The notes: generated from the letters alone by a model not told the origin. A stretch of 64,000 nt of DNA from Salinivirgaceae bacterium (GCA_017645945.1 JAGCNL010000005.1:27464-91463), one strand, 5' to 3'; positions 18,632 through 27,669 are shown, numbered from the stretch's first letter. Made by a program: numbers and translations.

Positions 18632-19684
18632 ATGAGCGACATAAACAAAACAAATACAGGCGAGAACACATTGTTCAACGATGTTTGCGGCATTATTGAT
18701 GGTGCCCGCAGGCGTGTCGCCGTTTATGTCAATTCTGAAATCTGCCTGACAAAATGGTATATTGGCAAACGCATTAAGGAAGATGTGCTCTACAACCAGC
18801 GCGCCGAATATGGAAAGCAGATTGTGAAAAATCTGGCTGTAAAACTGACTTCTAAATACGGTGGCGGTTGGGGATATGAAAGTTTAAAACATTGTCTCCG
18901 CGTTGCGGAGACTTTTACGGAAGATGAAATAAGGTACGCAGTGCGTACCCAATTTAGTTGGACGCACATTCGCACACTTGAAGCCATATCAGACCCGCTT
19001 GCACGCCAATTTTATATGGAAATGTGCCGCATTGAGCATTGGGATACACGTACGCTTGATGCAAAAATCGATTCGCAACTCTACGAGCGCACAGCCATCA
19101 GCCAAAAGCCAGAAGAACTTATAAAACAGGAACTTTCGCAACTGAAAGATGAGAATCTAATTCAGCCCGACATTGTTTTCCGAAGCAGTTATTTCCTTGA
19201 TATGCTCGGGCTGCCCGACAAGTTCACAGAGAAGGACCTTGAATCGGCCATTGTCTCACAGATGCAGGAGTTTATCAGCGAGATAGGCACCGATTTTGCG
19301 TTTATCGGGCGGCAGAAGCGCATAACGGTTGACGCGGTTGATTACTACATCGATTTGCTGTTTTACCACCGCTCGCTGCACCGTCTTGTGGCCATTGATC
19401 TGAAACTTGGCAAATTCAAGCCCGAGTACGAAGGCCAGATGCGGCTCTATTTGCGCTACTTGGACAAAAACGAGCGCCGCGCGGGCGAAGAATCACCCAT
19501 TGGCCTGATTCTTTGCAGCGAAGGCAATACCGAACACATTGAGTATCTGATGTTGGAAGAAAACAGTCCGATTAAAGTTGCTCAATACTATACCCAACTT
19601 CCCGACAAGAAACTGCTTGCCGAGAAGTTGCAACGTGCTATTGCCATAGCACGCGAACATTTTGTTGAACGTAAATTGGATTAA
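18632..19684 (+). CDS. DUF1016/YhcG-family PD-(D/E)XK nuclease-like protein
   Basis: Cytoplasmic protein of 350 residues with the two-part YhcG arrangement. The N-terminal DUF1016 helical domain (about 10-170) includes WYIGKRI, GYESLKHC and TQFSWTHIRTL. The C-terminal PD-(D/E)XK domain has D241 in YYIDLLFYHR, D256-L-K258 in VAIDLKLGKF and Gln in YEGQMRLYLRYLD, so the nuclease core looks intact. Members are common beside restriction-modification genes and in defence islands, but their activity is poorly characterised. Here it precedes a structured element, an adenine methyltransferase and an HNH nuclease, on the same strand. It may be part of a defence cassette or an independent mobile gene. 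Confidence 0.87.
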   Translation: MSDINKTNTGENTLFNDVCGIIDGARRRVAVYVNSEICLTKWYIGKRIKEDVLYNQRAEYGKQIVKNLAVKLTSKYGGGWGYESLKHCLRVAETFTEDEIRYAVRTQFSWTHIRTLEAISDPLARQFYMEMCRIEHWDTRTLDAKIDSQLYERTAISQKPEELIKQELSQLKDENLIQPDIVFRSSYFLDMLGLPDKFTEKDLESAIVSQMQEFISEIGTDFAFIGRQKRITVDAVDYYIDLLFYHRSLHRLVAIDLKLGKFKPEYEGQMRLYLRYLDKNERRAGEESPIGLILCSEGNTEHIEYLMLEENSPIKVAQYYTQLPDKKLLAEKLQRAIAIAREHFVERKLD

Positions 19685-19722
19685 GAAACAGAAAGAGAAT
19701 TTAATTTAACATATTAAATAAC

Positions 19723-19977
19723 AACGCATTAACTATTATTTCGCGTTTGCCGAAAACCCTGCAAGATTAACGGAAATAAAACACTGAAATAATAAGTGAA
19801 GGTTTGCCTATACAAGCAATCCTACGCCGATAGATAATACGAAATGCCGCCTATAAGGTGGCGAGTACTTATTATCGGCGAAGGGTTTCCTTGCAGGGTT
19901 GCCCTGGCAAACGCAATAAGGAAAGGCACCTTTCTTATTGCGTTAACGATTGATAGTGAATGCAATAACTATCAATC
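19723..19977 (+). other. Multi-hairpin structured element upstream of the methyltransferase gene
   Basis: A 255-bp gene-free stretch with extensive inverted repeats. The outer stem GCGTTTGCC (19743-19751) pairs with GGCAAACGC (19906-19914). Inside it AACCCTGCAAG (19755-19765) pairs perfectly with CTTGCAGGGTT (19890-19900). Nested hairpins lie at 19801-19822, 19825-19880 (CGCCGATA/TATCGGCG) and 19846-19862 (GCCGCC/GGTGGC). Next, AACGCAATAAG (19910-19920) pairs with CTTATTGCGTT (19934-19944) and competes with the outer stem. Finally GATTGATAGT/ACTATCAATC (19948-19977) ends 4 bp before the start codon. It could be a structured 5' leader RNA that gates translation, or a mobile-DNA end; no known RNA class was recognised. 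Confidence 0.7.
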
Positions 19978-19981
19978 AATT

Positions 19982-21088
19982 ATGGCAAAAAGTTTTAGAG
20001 AAGCAAAAACCGCAAAAAAGGATGAGTTTTATACTCAACTTGTTGACATCGAGAACGAACTGAAGCACTACAAAGAACATTTCAAAGGGAAAACCGTGCT
20101 TTGTAATTGCGACGACCCGCGCGTTTCAAATTTCTTCCACTATTTCAGTTACAACTTTGAGCAGTTGGGGCTTAAAAAGTTGATAACCACCTGTTACAAA
20201 AGCCAGGAGCGCGATTTGTTCAGCCAAAACAACAGCGAGCGTGCCATTTGGCTCGAATATACAGGTGACCGCAACGGCAACCGCGTGCCCGACCCCGAAG
20301 AGATTGGAATAAACTTCCTAAAGGGTGATGGAGATTTTCGTTCGCCAGAGTGTATTGAACTACTGAAAGAGGCTGATATTGTGGTAACTAATCCGCCATT
20401 TTCACTTTTCAGAGACTATGTTGCTCAACTGATAAAATATGACAAAAAGTTTGTGATTGTAGGACATCAAAATGCTATTAGTTATAGAGAAATATTTCCA
20501 TTGATAAAAGATAATAAACTTTGGTTGGGTTATGGATTTAAAGGAGGTGCTGGACATTTTATCAGCAAATATGAAGATACAGCAACTGCAGGCGACCATC
20601 GAGAAGGAATGATTAGAGTATCGGGGGTTAATTGGTTTACGAATTTGGAAATCCCCAAACGACACGAGGATTTAATACTTTACAAATCATATACACCAGA
20701 AGAATATCCAACGTATGATGACTATAATGCAATCAACGTGGATAAAACTTCGGACATACCTATGGATTACGAGGGAGTAATGGGCGTACCTATCACGTTT
20801 TTAGATAAATATAACCCTGACCAATTCGAAATTATAAATTTAAGTAGATACATAGAAGACGGGAAAGGTATGTCAAAACAATTTGTTGATGACTACTACG
20901 CACAGGGAAACAAAGGTCAAATAACAGAAGGTCATCCTGATTTATGCTATTATGATAATAAAGGAAAAGCAATCGTTCCATATATGAGAATCCTTATCCG
21001 TCGCAAGCAACAAACGCCATACGTTCAGTCCGAAGAACAACTACGGCAAGCGGCAGAACCACAAGGCGAATACAATGGCAAGCAATAG
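19982..21088 (+). CDS. EcoRI-family adenine-specific DNA methyltransferase
   Basis: SAM-dependent N6-adenine methyltransferase of the Adenine_MT_EcoRI type, 368 residues from MAKSFREAKTAKKDEFYTQ. Visible features are the N-terminal KKDEFYTQ segment, KTVLCNCDDPRVSNFF (SAM-binding region) and the catalytic motif IVVTNPPFSLF (NPPF). The family protects DNA against a partner endonuclease. The in-frame Met 46 codons upstream is rejected because that stretch is the structured element. The gene is a base-composition mosaic: it turns conspicuously A/T-rich from about 20,395 to 20,990. It ends 26 bp before the DUF262-HNH gene, so the two probably form one operon, in which the HNH protein is the likely restriction partner. 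Confidence 0.9.
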   Translation: MAKSFREAKTAKKDEFYTQLVDIENELKHYKEHFKGKTVLCNCDDPRVSNFFHYFSYNFEQLGLKKLITTCYKSQERDLFSQNNSERAIWLEYTGDRNGNRVPDPEEIGINFLKGDGDFRSPECIELLKEADIVVTNPPFSLFRDYVAQLIKYDKKFVIVGHQNAISYREIFPLIKDNKLWLGYGFKGGAGHFISKYEDTATAGDHREGMIRVSGVNWFTNLEIPKRHEDLILYKSYTPEEYPTYDDYNAINVDKTSDIPMDYEGVMGVPITFLDKYNPDQFEIINLSRYIEDGKGMSKQFVDDYYAQGNKGQITEGHPDLCYYDNKGKAIVPYMRILIRRKQQTPYVQSEEQLRQAAEPQGEYNGKQ

Positions 21089-21114
21089 TATAATCGAATA
21101 AAAATCAACCGAAT

Positions 21115-22206
21115 ATGAAAATCGAACTGCACAAAATCACCGTCCGCGAACTGACAAACGGCTACGTGGACAATGCCGAAAACGGAGTGAAAGCCTACGG
21201 TGGCCGTCTCGATGTGCGCCCGCCTTATCAGCGCGAGTTTGTTTATAAAGAGAAGCAGCGCGATGCCGTAATCGACACGCTCACGCAGGGTTTTCCGCTC
21301 AACGTGATGTATTGGGCCGTCCGCGACGACGGAACCTACGAAATCATTGATGGTCAGCAGCGTACAATCAGCATCTGCCAGTATGTGAACGGCGATTTCG
21401 CCTATATGTTCCGCTATTTCCACAACCTTCAGCCCGACGAGCAGGAGCGCATCCTGAACTACGAACTTCAGGTTTACATCTGCAGCGGCGAGGAGAGCGA
21501 GAAACTCAAATGGTTCAAAACCATCAATATAGCGGGCGAGGAACTCACCGAGCAGGAGTTGCGCAACGCCGTGTATGCGGGCTCGTGGGTGAGCGATGCC
21601 AAGCGCTATTTCAGCAAGAACGGCTGCCCCGCAGTGAAAATCGGCAGCGACTATCTGACAGGCTCGGCCATCCGCCAGGAGTACCTTGAAACGGCCATCT
21701 CGTGGATTTCCGACGGCAACATCGAGGCGCATATGGGCAACCATCAGCACGACCCAAACGCAGCGCCGCTGTGGCAGTTCTTCCAGTCGGTAATCACTTG
21801 GGTTGAAACCACATTCCGCCCAACCAAAGAGCGCAAAAAGATTATGAAGGGCGTCGATTGGGGAATGCTATACAAGAATTACAAGGATCAAGTTTTTGAT
21901 AATCAAAAGATTGATGCGGAAGTCAAGCGTCTGATTCTCGACGACGACGTAACCAAAAAGACGGGAATCTATCCGTACATTCTCACAGGCAAGGAGAAGT
22001 ATCTGTCAATCCGCGCCTTCACCGATGCGCAGAAACTGTCGGCCTACGAGCGTCAGTTGGGCATCTGCCCCGAGTGCGGCAAGCATTTCGAACTAGAGCA
22101 GATGGAAGCCGACCACATCACACCGTGGCATGAAGGCGGCAAAACCACACCCGAAAACTGCCAGATGCTCTGCCGCGACTGCAATAGGCGGAAAAGCGGA
22201 AAATAA
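21115..22206 (+). CDS. DUF262-HNH endonuclease, candidate restriction partner
   Basis: Predicted nuclease of 363 residues. The N-terminal DUF262 (ParB/GmrS-like) domain has RPPYQREFVYKEKQRDAVID and the hallmark DGQQRTIS (usually DGQQR[LF]TT), a nucleotide-hydrolysing motif in GmrSD relatives. The C-terminus is a compact HNH module: CPECG, EADHITPWHEGG (metal-binding His), PENCQMLCRDCNRRKSGK, with two Cys pairs for a structural zinc. It directly follows the EcoRI-type methyltransferase, suggesting a two-gene restriction-modification system; a methylation-dependent nuclease is the alternative. It converges with the yigZ gene with only 3 bp between stops. Confidence 0.87.
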   Translation: MKIELHKITVRELTNGYVDNAENGVKAYGGRLDVRPPYQREFVYKEKQRDAVIDTLTQGFPLNVMYWAVRDDGTYEIIDGQQRTISICQYVNGDFAYMFRYFHNLQPDEQERILNYELQVYICSGEESEKLKWFKTINIAGEELTEQELRNAVYAGSWVSDAKRYFSKNGCPAVKIGSDYLTGSAIRQEYLETAISWISDGNIEAHMGNHQHDPNAAPLWQFFQSVITWVETTFRPTKERKKIMKGVDWGMLYKNYKDQVFDNQKIDAEVKRLILDDDVTKKTGIYPYILTGKEKYLSIRAFTDAQKLSAYERQLGICPECGKHFELEQMEADHITPWHEGGKTTPENCQMLCRDCNRRKSGK

Positions 22207-22209
22207 AAC

Positions 22210-22812
22210 TCACGCAATCTCCAAGCCCTCAATTTTCGAGAGTTTCTGCCGCAGCGTTTCGCCTTGTTTTTTGCGGATTGATAGGTAAATACTGCACTGA
22301 TTGTCAAATTGTTGATTCGATTGCTGCGGATTCTCGTCTTTCAGCACGCGCATCACGTCGTTCATTGCGGTGTAGTCGAATTTTATTGTGAAGCGGTCCT
22401 GCTCATACTGCTCCACAATCTGATTGTTGGCAATAGCGTCGGAAGCGGCTGTGCGATAGGCGTTTATCAAGCCTGGAACGCCCAATTTGGTGCCACCGAA
22501 ATAGCGCACAACCACAATAAGCACGTTGGTCAGGTTGGCCGACTGAATCTGCCCCAAAACAGGTGGTCCTGACGAGTTTGCGGGTTCGCCGTCGTCGCTG
22601 CAGCGATAAGTTTTCATATCGGCACCCAAGCGGAAAGCGTAAACGTGGTGGCGCGCGTCGAAGTAGGTCTTTTTCAAGTCTTTAATATGCTGGCGCACCT
22701 CATCTTCAGTGAAAACAGGCCACGCAAAAGCCAGAAAACGACTACCTTTCTCTTTGTAGACGCCTTCGGAATAACCGCTGAGAGTCAGATATTTATCGGT
22801 TTCGTCGGACAT
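22210..22812 (-). CDS. yigZ: YigZ/IMPACT-family protein
   Basis: Cytoplasmic protein of 200 residues, close to the family length. Recognised by EKGSRFLAFAWPV, HHVYAFRLG, the conserved SDDGEPANSSGPPVL segment and VVVRYFGGTKLGVPGLINAYR. YigZ has an IMPACT N-terminal domain and a ferredoxin-like C-terminal domain; its relatives regulate translation (Gcn2 inhibition in eukaryotes), but the bacterial role is unsettled. Monocistronic. Confidence 0.92.
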   Translation of the reverse strand: MSDETDKYLTLSGYSEGVYKEKGSRFLAFAWPVFTEDEVRQHIKDLKKTYFDARHHVYAFRLGADMKTYRCSDDGEPANSSGPPVLGQIQSANLTNVLIVVVRYFGGTKLGVPGLINAYRTAASDAIANNQIVEQYEQDRFTIKFDYTAMNDVMRVLKDENPQQSNQQFDNQCSIYLSIRKKQGETLRQKLSKIEGLEIA

Positions 22813-22910
22813 TGGTTTGGTTTAATCGGTTAACTGGTGAATCGGTGAATTGTTTAGACGTTGAGAATGTTTAGCGCTTCGCTGTTGAGAAGGTTTAGTT
22901 TAAAGTTTAA

Positions 22911-23008
22911 CGGGTTTAACGGGTTTAACAGGTTTAAAATCAATACCAATTCCTAATCCCTAGTGCCTAGTGCCTAATTCCTAACTCCTAATTCCTAACT
23001 CCTAACTA
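22911..23008. repeat. Tandem 9-mer and 7-mer intergenic repeats
   Basis: Two adjacent microsatellite-like tracts: CGGGTTTAA-type 9-mers (22911-22938), then a continuous 7-bp periodic run from about 22953 (CTAATCC, CTAGTGC twice, CTAATTC, CTAACTC, CTAATTC, CTAACTC, CTAAC). The run enters the 3' end of the B3/B4 gene and supplies its last codons and stop. The rest of 22813-22994 shows no gene. Confidence 0.8.
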
Positions 23009-23660
23009 TCTTCGTTTCAATATCCCTCGCTTCTGCATATTTTTCAAGCAGTTGCCGCGTATAATCGAACAGTTCAGGCAACAAGGCAGGACCATCGTAG
23101 GCGTTGACAACCATCAAGAAATGGCTGGTTTCAAGGCTCATAGCAGTGCGTTCCTCATCGCTGGTGGGCGTTCCGAAGCCGCTAACCGAGTCGCGCAGAA
23201 CGGGCAGACAGGCAATGTTGAGCGGTCCGCGGCCAATGCCGTTGTAGGGTTCGCCCTCACGTCCGATTCCAGCCACCACATTGCCCACAACCTTGTCGGC
23301 ATCAAAACCGCCAATTGAGTAGCCATAGCGCATTGACACAAGGTTTACCAAATCCACCATCGTATTGATTTGGTACAAGTTGTTGCCCTTCACCAAACGG
23401 CGCATCAGAGCCTCGGCGCTGGGGCGGTAACGGCTCGGGTCCTTGCCGCAATCGGCGTACATACGGCGTGTGGCGGCAATCTGCGGCTGCTCCTTGATGC
23501 TGTCGGGTGTCAGCGTGCGGCGGATTTCGGCTGTGAGCGCGTCAATCTCGCTCCAAAGACCTTCGTTATAATTTGTATTCAGCACTTTACATTCCATCAC
23601 GCCAAGTGCCATTGTTGGGTTGACGGCCTTCAGTTCGGGTCCAATATTGACATTAATCAT
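22995..23660 (-). CDS. B3/B4 tRNA-binding domain protein (PheT-like editing domain)
   Basis: Stand-alone B3/B4 domain, 221 residues from MINVNIGPEL. In PheRS the equivalent domain hydrolyses mischarged Tyr-tRNA(Phe); free-standing copies are proposed to edit or bind aminoacyl-tRNA or amino acids. Typical segments are RRMYADCGKDPSRYRPSAEAL, NTMVDLVNLVSMRYGYSIGGFD and SVSGFGTPTSDEERT. The start overlaps the stop of a small membrane-protein gene by 8 bp (ATGATTAA), implying translational coupling. The last codons and stop lie in a 7-mer repeat tract, so the C-terminus may vary between strains. Confidence 0.87.
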   Translation of the reverse strand: MINVNIGPELKAVNPTMALGVMECKVLNTNYNEGLWSEIDALTAEIRRTLTPDSIKEQPQIAATRRMYADCGKDPSRYRPSAEALMRRLVKGNNLYQINTMVDLVNLVSMRYGYSIGGFDADKVVGNVVAGIGREGEPYNGIGRGPLNIACLPVLRDSVSGFGTPTSDEERTAMSLETSHFLMVVNAYDGPALLPELFDYTRQLLEKYAEARDIETKIVRS

Positions 23661-23772
23661 CGCGTTTCTCAAAAGTTTCGGTTTTCTTGATTCTGATTCG
23701 GCGGACAATCAGCACCACAATAATAACTGCACTGACGGCCAAAAATGCTGAATATAACAAACCTATTATCAT
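23653..23772 (-). CDS. Small single-TM membrane protein, 39 residues
   Basis: A short open frame between the ybjQ and B3/B4 genes. It encodes a short N-terminus (MIIGLLYSAFLAV), one continuous hydrophobic helix to about residue 23, then a basic cytoplasmic-looking tail (VRRIRIKKTETFEKRDD). The positive-inside pattern, 29-bp spacing from the upstream gene and 8-bp overlap with the next start make it a credible operon member. No family was recognised; function unknown. Confidence 0.55.
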   Translation of the reverse strand: MIIGLLYSAFLAVSAVIIVVLIVRRIRIKKTETFEKRDD

Positions 23773-23801
23773 ACCATGTCCAATAAGATGCACAATATCA
23801 A

Positions 23802-24116
23802 CTATTTGAGTTTGACAGCAGTACCATAAGCAAGGATTTCAGCGGCACCTTGGGCAATCATCGATGTGCTGAATGACAGCCCTACAACGGCGTCGGCTCC
23901 CAAACGCTCGGCATCTTTGGTCATACGCTGCAGCGCTTGCTCGCGCGATTCGGCCTGAAGCCGCGTGTACTCTTCAATCTCGCCGCCAACAATGTTTTTG
24001 AGTCCAGCCAAAAAGTCGCTGCCAACATTCTTGGCGCGAACGGTGCTCCCGCGAGCGATTCCCAGAATCTGCTCAATCTCCCGATTTGGAACGGTGAATG
24101 TTGTTGTTAGAATCAT
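23802..24116 (-). CDS. YbjQ/UPF0145 family protein
   Basis: Small cytoplasmic protein of 104 residues with the family pattern: ILTTTFTVPNREI, the GIARGSTVRAKNVGSDFLAGLKNI segment, GGEIEEYTRL, ARGLGADAVVG-like (ERLGADAVVGLSF), and a C-terminal AYGTAVKL strand. YbjQ proteins form pentameric rings resembling a putative heavy-metal-binding domain; their function is unknown. First gene of a three-gene unit with the small membrane protein and the B3/B4 protein. Confidence 0.9.
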   Translation of the reverse strand: MILTTTFTVPNREIEQILGIARGSTVRAKNVGSDFLAGLKNIVGGEIEEYTRLQAESREQALQRMTKDAERLGADAVVGLSFSTSMIAQGAAEILAYGTAVKLK

Positions 24117-24157
24117 AACAGTTTGATTTAGTGATTAATATCTAGATAATTTATTGC

Positions 24158-24892
24158 TTATGCCTTTTTAGTTTTACTTTCAAACTCCGTCAATTTTTCG
24201 TCAATCGTCTGCTTGACAGCCTCCATCAACTCTGCGTCCGATTCAGCGGTTATCGGCTTGCCAATCCAGAAATCAACATCGGTGCGCCATTTACCCATCT
24301 GGCGGTAGAAGTTGGTCAGGAACGACTCATCGCCCCAGAACACCTTGGAATCGTGATAGTTAATGGCCGCTGGAGCAATGGGTGTACCCGTTGTCTGCGC
24401 AATCTTAAACGACCCGTGCTTGAACGGTGCTGTTAGCGATTCGGCCTTGATGCCGCCTTCGGGGAAGAGTATCACGCCGCCGCCTTTGTCAATCTCAGCC
24501 TTGATGGCGCGCATTGTGGCAATCAGGCTGCTTTTGCTGCTGCGGTCAACCAGAATCATCCGAGCAAGCCGCACGCTCCAACCGACTATCGGCCAGCGGC
24601 CCAGTTCCTTCTTGGCAACTATTGATGCAGGATAACGCGAGAAGGTGAGGAAAATGTCGATGTAACTGCGGTGATTGGCCATCAGAATGACGCGCCGCTC
24701 GGGTGCCTGACCTGAGAAATGCACTTTCGCGTTGAGAACAAACAAGCTGAACCTCGCCCAATTCCTTGTAATAAAGTGACTTATGTCTGGGCTACCGAAA
24801 CAAATGAAAAGCAGAATCAGTCCGACAATCACCAAAACAAGCGAACCAGCGAACAAAACAACCAATCTGACGGTGGCGAGAATTTGTCTCAT
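24158..24892 (-). CDS. plsC: 1-acyl-sn-glycerol-3-phosphate acyltransferase
   Basis: Membrane-associated enzyme that acylates lysophosphatidic acid to phosphatidic acid in phospholipid synthesis; 244 residues from MRQILAT (a TTG three codons upstream is possible). A hydrophobic anchor spans about 8-32. The PlsC motifs are present: NHRSYID (NHxxxxD catalytic pair), GRWPIVGW, and LFPEGG (substrate phosphate-binding EG). Located downstream of alaS across a terminator and probably transcribed alone. Confidence 0.9.
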   Translation of the reverse strand: MRQILATVRLVVLFAGSLVLVIVGLILLFICFGSPDISHFITRNWARFSLFVLNAKVHFSGQAPERRVILMANHRSYIDIFLTFSRYPASIVAKKELGRWPIVGWSVRLARMILVDRSSKSSLIATMRAIKAEIDKGGGVILFPEGGIKAESLTAPFKHGSFKIAQTTGTPIAPAAINYHDSKVFWGDESFLTNFYRQMGKWRTDVDFWIGKPITAESDAELMEAVKQTIDEKLTEFESKTKKA

Positions 24893-24958
24893 AATGGGCA
24901 AATCTATGAAATTAACTCAAATGAGTGACACCTCTACCCGACTTTGAATCACGACAAC

Positions 24959-24989
24959 GCAAAAAAAATGCCCGCCGAAGCGGGCATTA
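24959..24989 (-). terminator. alaS terminator
   Basis: AATGCCCGC and GCGGGCATT form a perfect 9-bp stem around CGAA; on the minus strand eight T follow. It lies about 30 bp after the alaS stop. Confidence 0.9.
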
Positions 24990-25019
24990 ATTAATCATTA
25001 TTCATTAATCTTTAACCAT

Positions 25020-27635
25020 TTAAATCATCCCTACAATCGCATTCACCGCCTTGTCAAGGCCATCGGCGTTTTTGCCGCCTGCCGAAGCAAAGAACGGTTG
25101 GCCGCCGCCACCACCTTGAATCTCTTTGGCAGCCTCGCGAATCATCTGCGAAGCGTTCAGGCCAGTGGCAACCAAAGCGTCGCTCATTGCAATAGTCAGC
25201 GACGGTTTGCCATCGTATTTTGCACCTGCCACAAACAGGAACTTGTCCTTCACCTCGCCACGGATTCTGAATGCCAAATCCTTCAGTGCGTCAGGGCTCA
25301 TCTCAATGCCGACAGGCACACGGAACAACTTCACATCGCCTTTGGTTTCGGCATTTGCCAGAACATCGGCCTTTATCTTTTGGATTTTCTCCTGCATAAA
25401 CTTCTCAATGTCGCGCTTCAGTTCGGCGTTCTCGTCAACGGTCTTTTTAATGGTCTGCGCCAGATTGGGCACGTTGTTGAACATCTCCTTCAGCGAGCGA
25501 AGAACATCCTGCTGCGCATCGAACATATTTTCAGCCTTTTCGGCGGTCACAGCCTCAATACGGCGAACGCCTGCGGCCACCGAACTCTCCGACACAATCT
25601 TAATCAGACCTATCTCGCCTGTTGAATGAACGTGAGTACCACCGCACAACTCAATCGACGGGCCGTATTTGATAACACGCACCGTGTCACCGTATTTCTC
25701 TCCAAACAAAGCCATCGCACCAAGCGATTTAGCCTCTTCAATAGGCATATTGCGGTTCTCCTCGAGTTGCAGATTCTGACGGACAAGTTTGTTGGCAATG
25801 TGCTCTGCCTTGCGAATCTCCTCATCGGTAACCTTTTGGAAATGAGAGAAGTCGAAACGCAAGCAATCGGGCGACACCATTGAGCCCTTCTGCTCAACGT
25901 GTGTGCCAAGCACCTGACGCAGAGCGTAATGCAGCAAGTGAGTAGCCGTGTGGTTGTTGGCCGTTTGCTGACGGCGCTCAACATCGACAACCGCGCGGAA
26001 GGTGGTCGTCGGGTCTTTCGGCAGCGATTTTGCCAAATGCACGCTCAACTTGTTCTCTTTTTTTGTATCGATAATTGCAATGCGCTCACCATCGGCTTCA
26101 ATGTAGCCAGTGTCGCCAATCTGACCGCCCATTTCGGCGTAGAACGGTGTGCGGTTGAGCACAATCTGATAAAGTTCTTGATTCTTCTGTTTAACCTTGC
26201 GATAGCGCAGAATCTCGACATCGGCCTCTGTCAGGTCATAGCCGACATACTCCGACTCGCCTTCTTGCAGATAAACCCAGTCGCCAGTCTCAACGGCAGC
26301 GGCGTTGCGCGCGCGCTCCTTCTGTTTCTGCATTTCAACATCAAAATCTGCCTGATTGACAGTCAAATCGTTCTCGCGCAGAATCAGTTCGGTAAGGTCG
26401 AGCGGGAATCCGTAGGTGTCGTAAAGCGTGAATGCTTCGACGCCCGTAATCTCCTTTTTGCCAGCAGCCTTTGTGTCGGCCATAATCTTGTCCAACAGAC
26501 GGATACCTGTCTCAAGAGTGCGAAGGAATGCGTCTTCCTCCTCCTTCATAACTTTCTCAACCAAAGCCTGTTGCGCTTTCAGTTCGGGATAAGCCTCGCC
26601 CATTGTGTCAACCAGAACGGGCAACAGCTTATACATAAACGATTTACGCTGACCAAGGAATGTGTATCCGTAGCGAACAGCGCGGCGAAGGATTCGGCGG
26701 ATAACGTATCCAGCCTTCGCGTTCGACGGAAGCTGACCGTCGGTCACCGAAAAAGCGATTGTGCGCACGTGGTCGGCCACAACGCGCATTGCCACATCAA
26801 CCTTTTCGTCTTTGCCGTACTCACAGTCGCAAATGCGGCCTATCTCCTTGATTATCGGTTGGAAAACATCAGTATCGTAGTTCGATTTCTTGCCTTGCAG
26901 AGCCATACACAGGCGCTCAAAGCCCATACCAGTATCGACGTGCTTGTGCGGCAGAAGCTCGAGTGAGCCGTCGGCCTTGCGGTTATACTGCATAAACACA
27001 AGGTTCCAGATTTCGATAACCAGCGGGTTGCTTTGGTTCACAAGGTCGCGGCCAGGCACTTTAGCGCGCTCTGCGTCATCGCGCAGGTCGATATGGATTT
27101 CAGAGCAAGGGCCGCACGGACCAGTGGCGCCCATCTCCCAGAAGTTGTCGTGCTTGTTGCCGTGGATTACACGGTCTTTCGGCAGATACTTAAGCCAGAT
27201 TTCCTCCGCTTCGGTGTCAAGAGCCAGATTCTCCGAGGCATCGCCTTCAAACACTGTGGCGTAAAGGCGGTCTTTCGGCAATTTGTAAACTTCGGTGAGC
27301 AACTCCCATGCCCAGGCAATGGCTTCAGGTTTGAAATAGTCGCCAAACGACCAGTTGCCGAGCATTTCGAACATTGTGTGGTGATAGGTGTCGTGTCCAA
27401 CCTCCTCAAGGTCGTTGTGCTTACCCGACACGCGCAGACATTTCTGACTATTGGCCACGCGCGGCCACTTGCGCGGCGATATGCCAAGGAAAATATCCTT
27501 GAACTGGTTCATACCCGCATTGGTGAACATCAGTGTCGGGTCGTCTTTGATAACCATCGGCGCACTGCTCACAATCTGGTGCTGCTTCGACGCGAAAAAC
27601 TCTTTGAACTGATTACGTATCTCTTTAGAATTCAT
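25020..27635 (-). CDS. alaS: Alanyl-tRNA synthetase
   Basis: Class II synthetase that charges tRNA(Ala); 871 residues, the family length. Domains in order: catalytic core with [15 protein letters not shown] (motif 1-2 region), [10 protein letters not shown] and [15 protein letters not shown]; editing domain with HTATHLLH (zinc ligands) and the distal [14 protein letters not shown]-Ala with a Gly-rich [14 protein letters not shown] tail. All expected zinc-site residues of the editing centre are present. Monocistronic, with a TAnnTTTG promoter overlapping the divergent promoter of the M23 peptidase gene. Confidence 0.98.
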   Translation of the reverse strand: MNSKEIRNQFKEFFASKQHQIVSSAPMVIKDDPTLMFTNAGMNQFKDIFLGISPRKWPRVANSQKCLRVSGKHNDLEEVGHDTYHHTMFEMLGNWSFGDYFKPEAIAWAWELLTEVYKLPKDRLYATVFEGDASENLALDTEAEEIWLKYLPKDRVIHGNKHDNFWEMGATGPCGPCSEIHIDLRDDAERAKVPGRDLVNQSNPLVIEIWNLVFMQYNRKADGSLELLPHKHVDTGMGFERLCMALQGKKSNYDTDVFQPIIKEIGRICDCEYGKDEKVDVAMRVVADHVRTIAFSVTDGQLPSNAKAGYVIRRILRRAVRYGYTFLGQRKSFMYKLLPVLVDTMGEAYPELKAQQALVEKVMKEEEDAFLRTLETGIRLLDKIMADTKAAGKKEITGVEAFTLYDTYGFPLDLTELILRENDLTVNQADFDVEMQKQKERARNAAAVETGDWVYLQEGESEYVGYDLTEADVEILRYRKVKQKNQELYQIVLNRTPFYAEMGGQIGDTGYIEADGERIAIIDTKKENKLSVHLAKSLPKDPTTTFRAVVDVERRQQTANNHTATHLLHYALRQVLGTHVEQKGSMVSPDCLRFDFSHFQKVTDEEIRKAEHIANKLVRQNLQLEENRNMPIEEAKSLGAMALFGEKYGDTVRVIKYGPSIELCGGTHVHSTGEIGLIKIVSESSVAAGVRRIEAVTAEKAENMFDAQQDVLRSLKEMFNNVPNLAQTIKKTVDENAELKRDIEKFMQEKIQKIKADVLANAETKGDVKLFRVPVGIEMSPDALKDLAFRIRGEVKDKFLFVAGAKYDGKPSLTIAMSDALVATGLNASQMIREAAKEIQGGGGGQPFFASAGGKNADGLDKAVNAIVGMI

Positions 27636-27669
27636 ATAAATAAAACTTAAATTTCAATTCATACTGAAA

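Noticed and set aside
19723..19981. Retron msr-msd or integron attC site
   Set aside because: No reverse transcriptase or integron integrase nearby, and the fold does not match either class in detail.
25899..26966. 355-codon frame antisense to alaS
   Set aside because: alaS is certain on the other strand and the frame has no recognisable domain.
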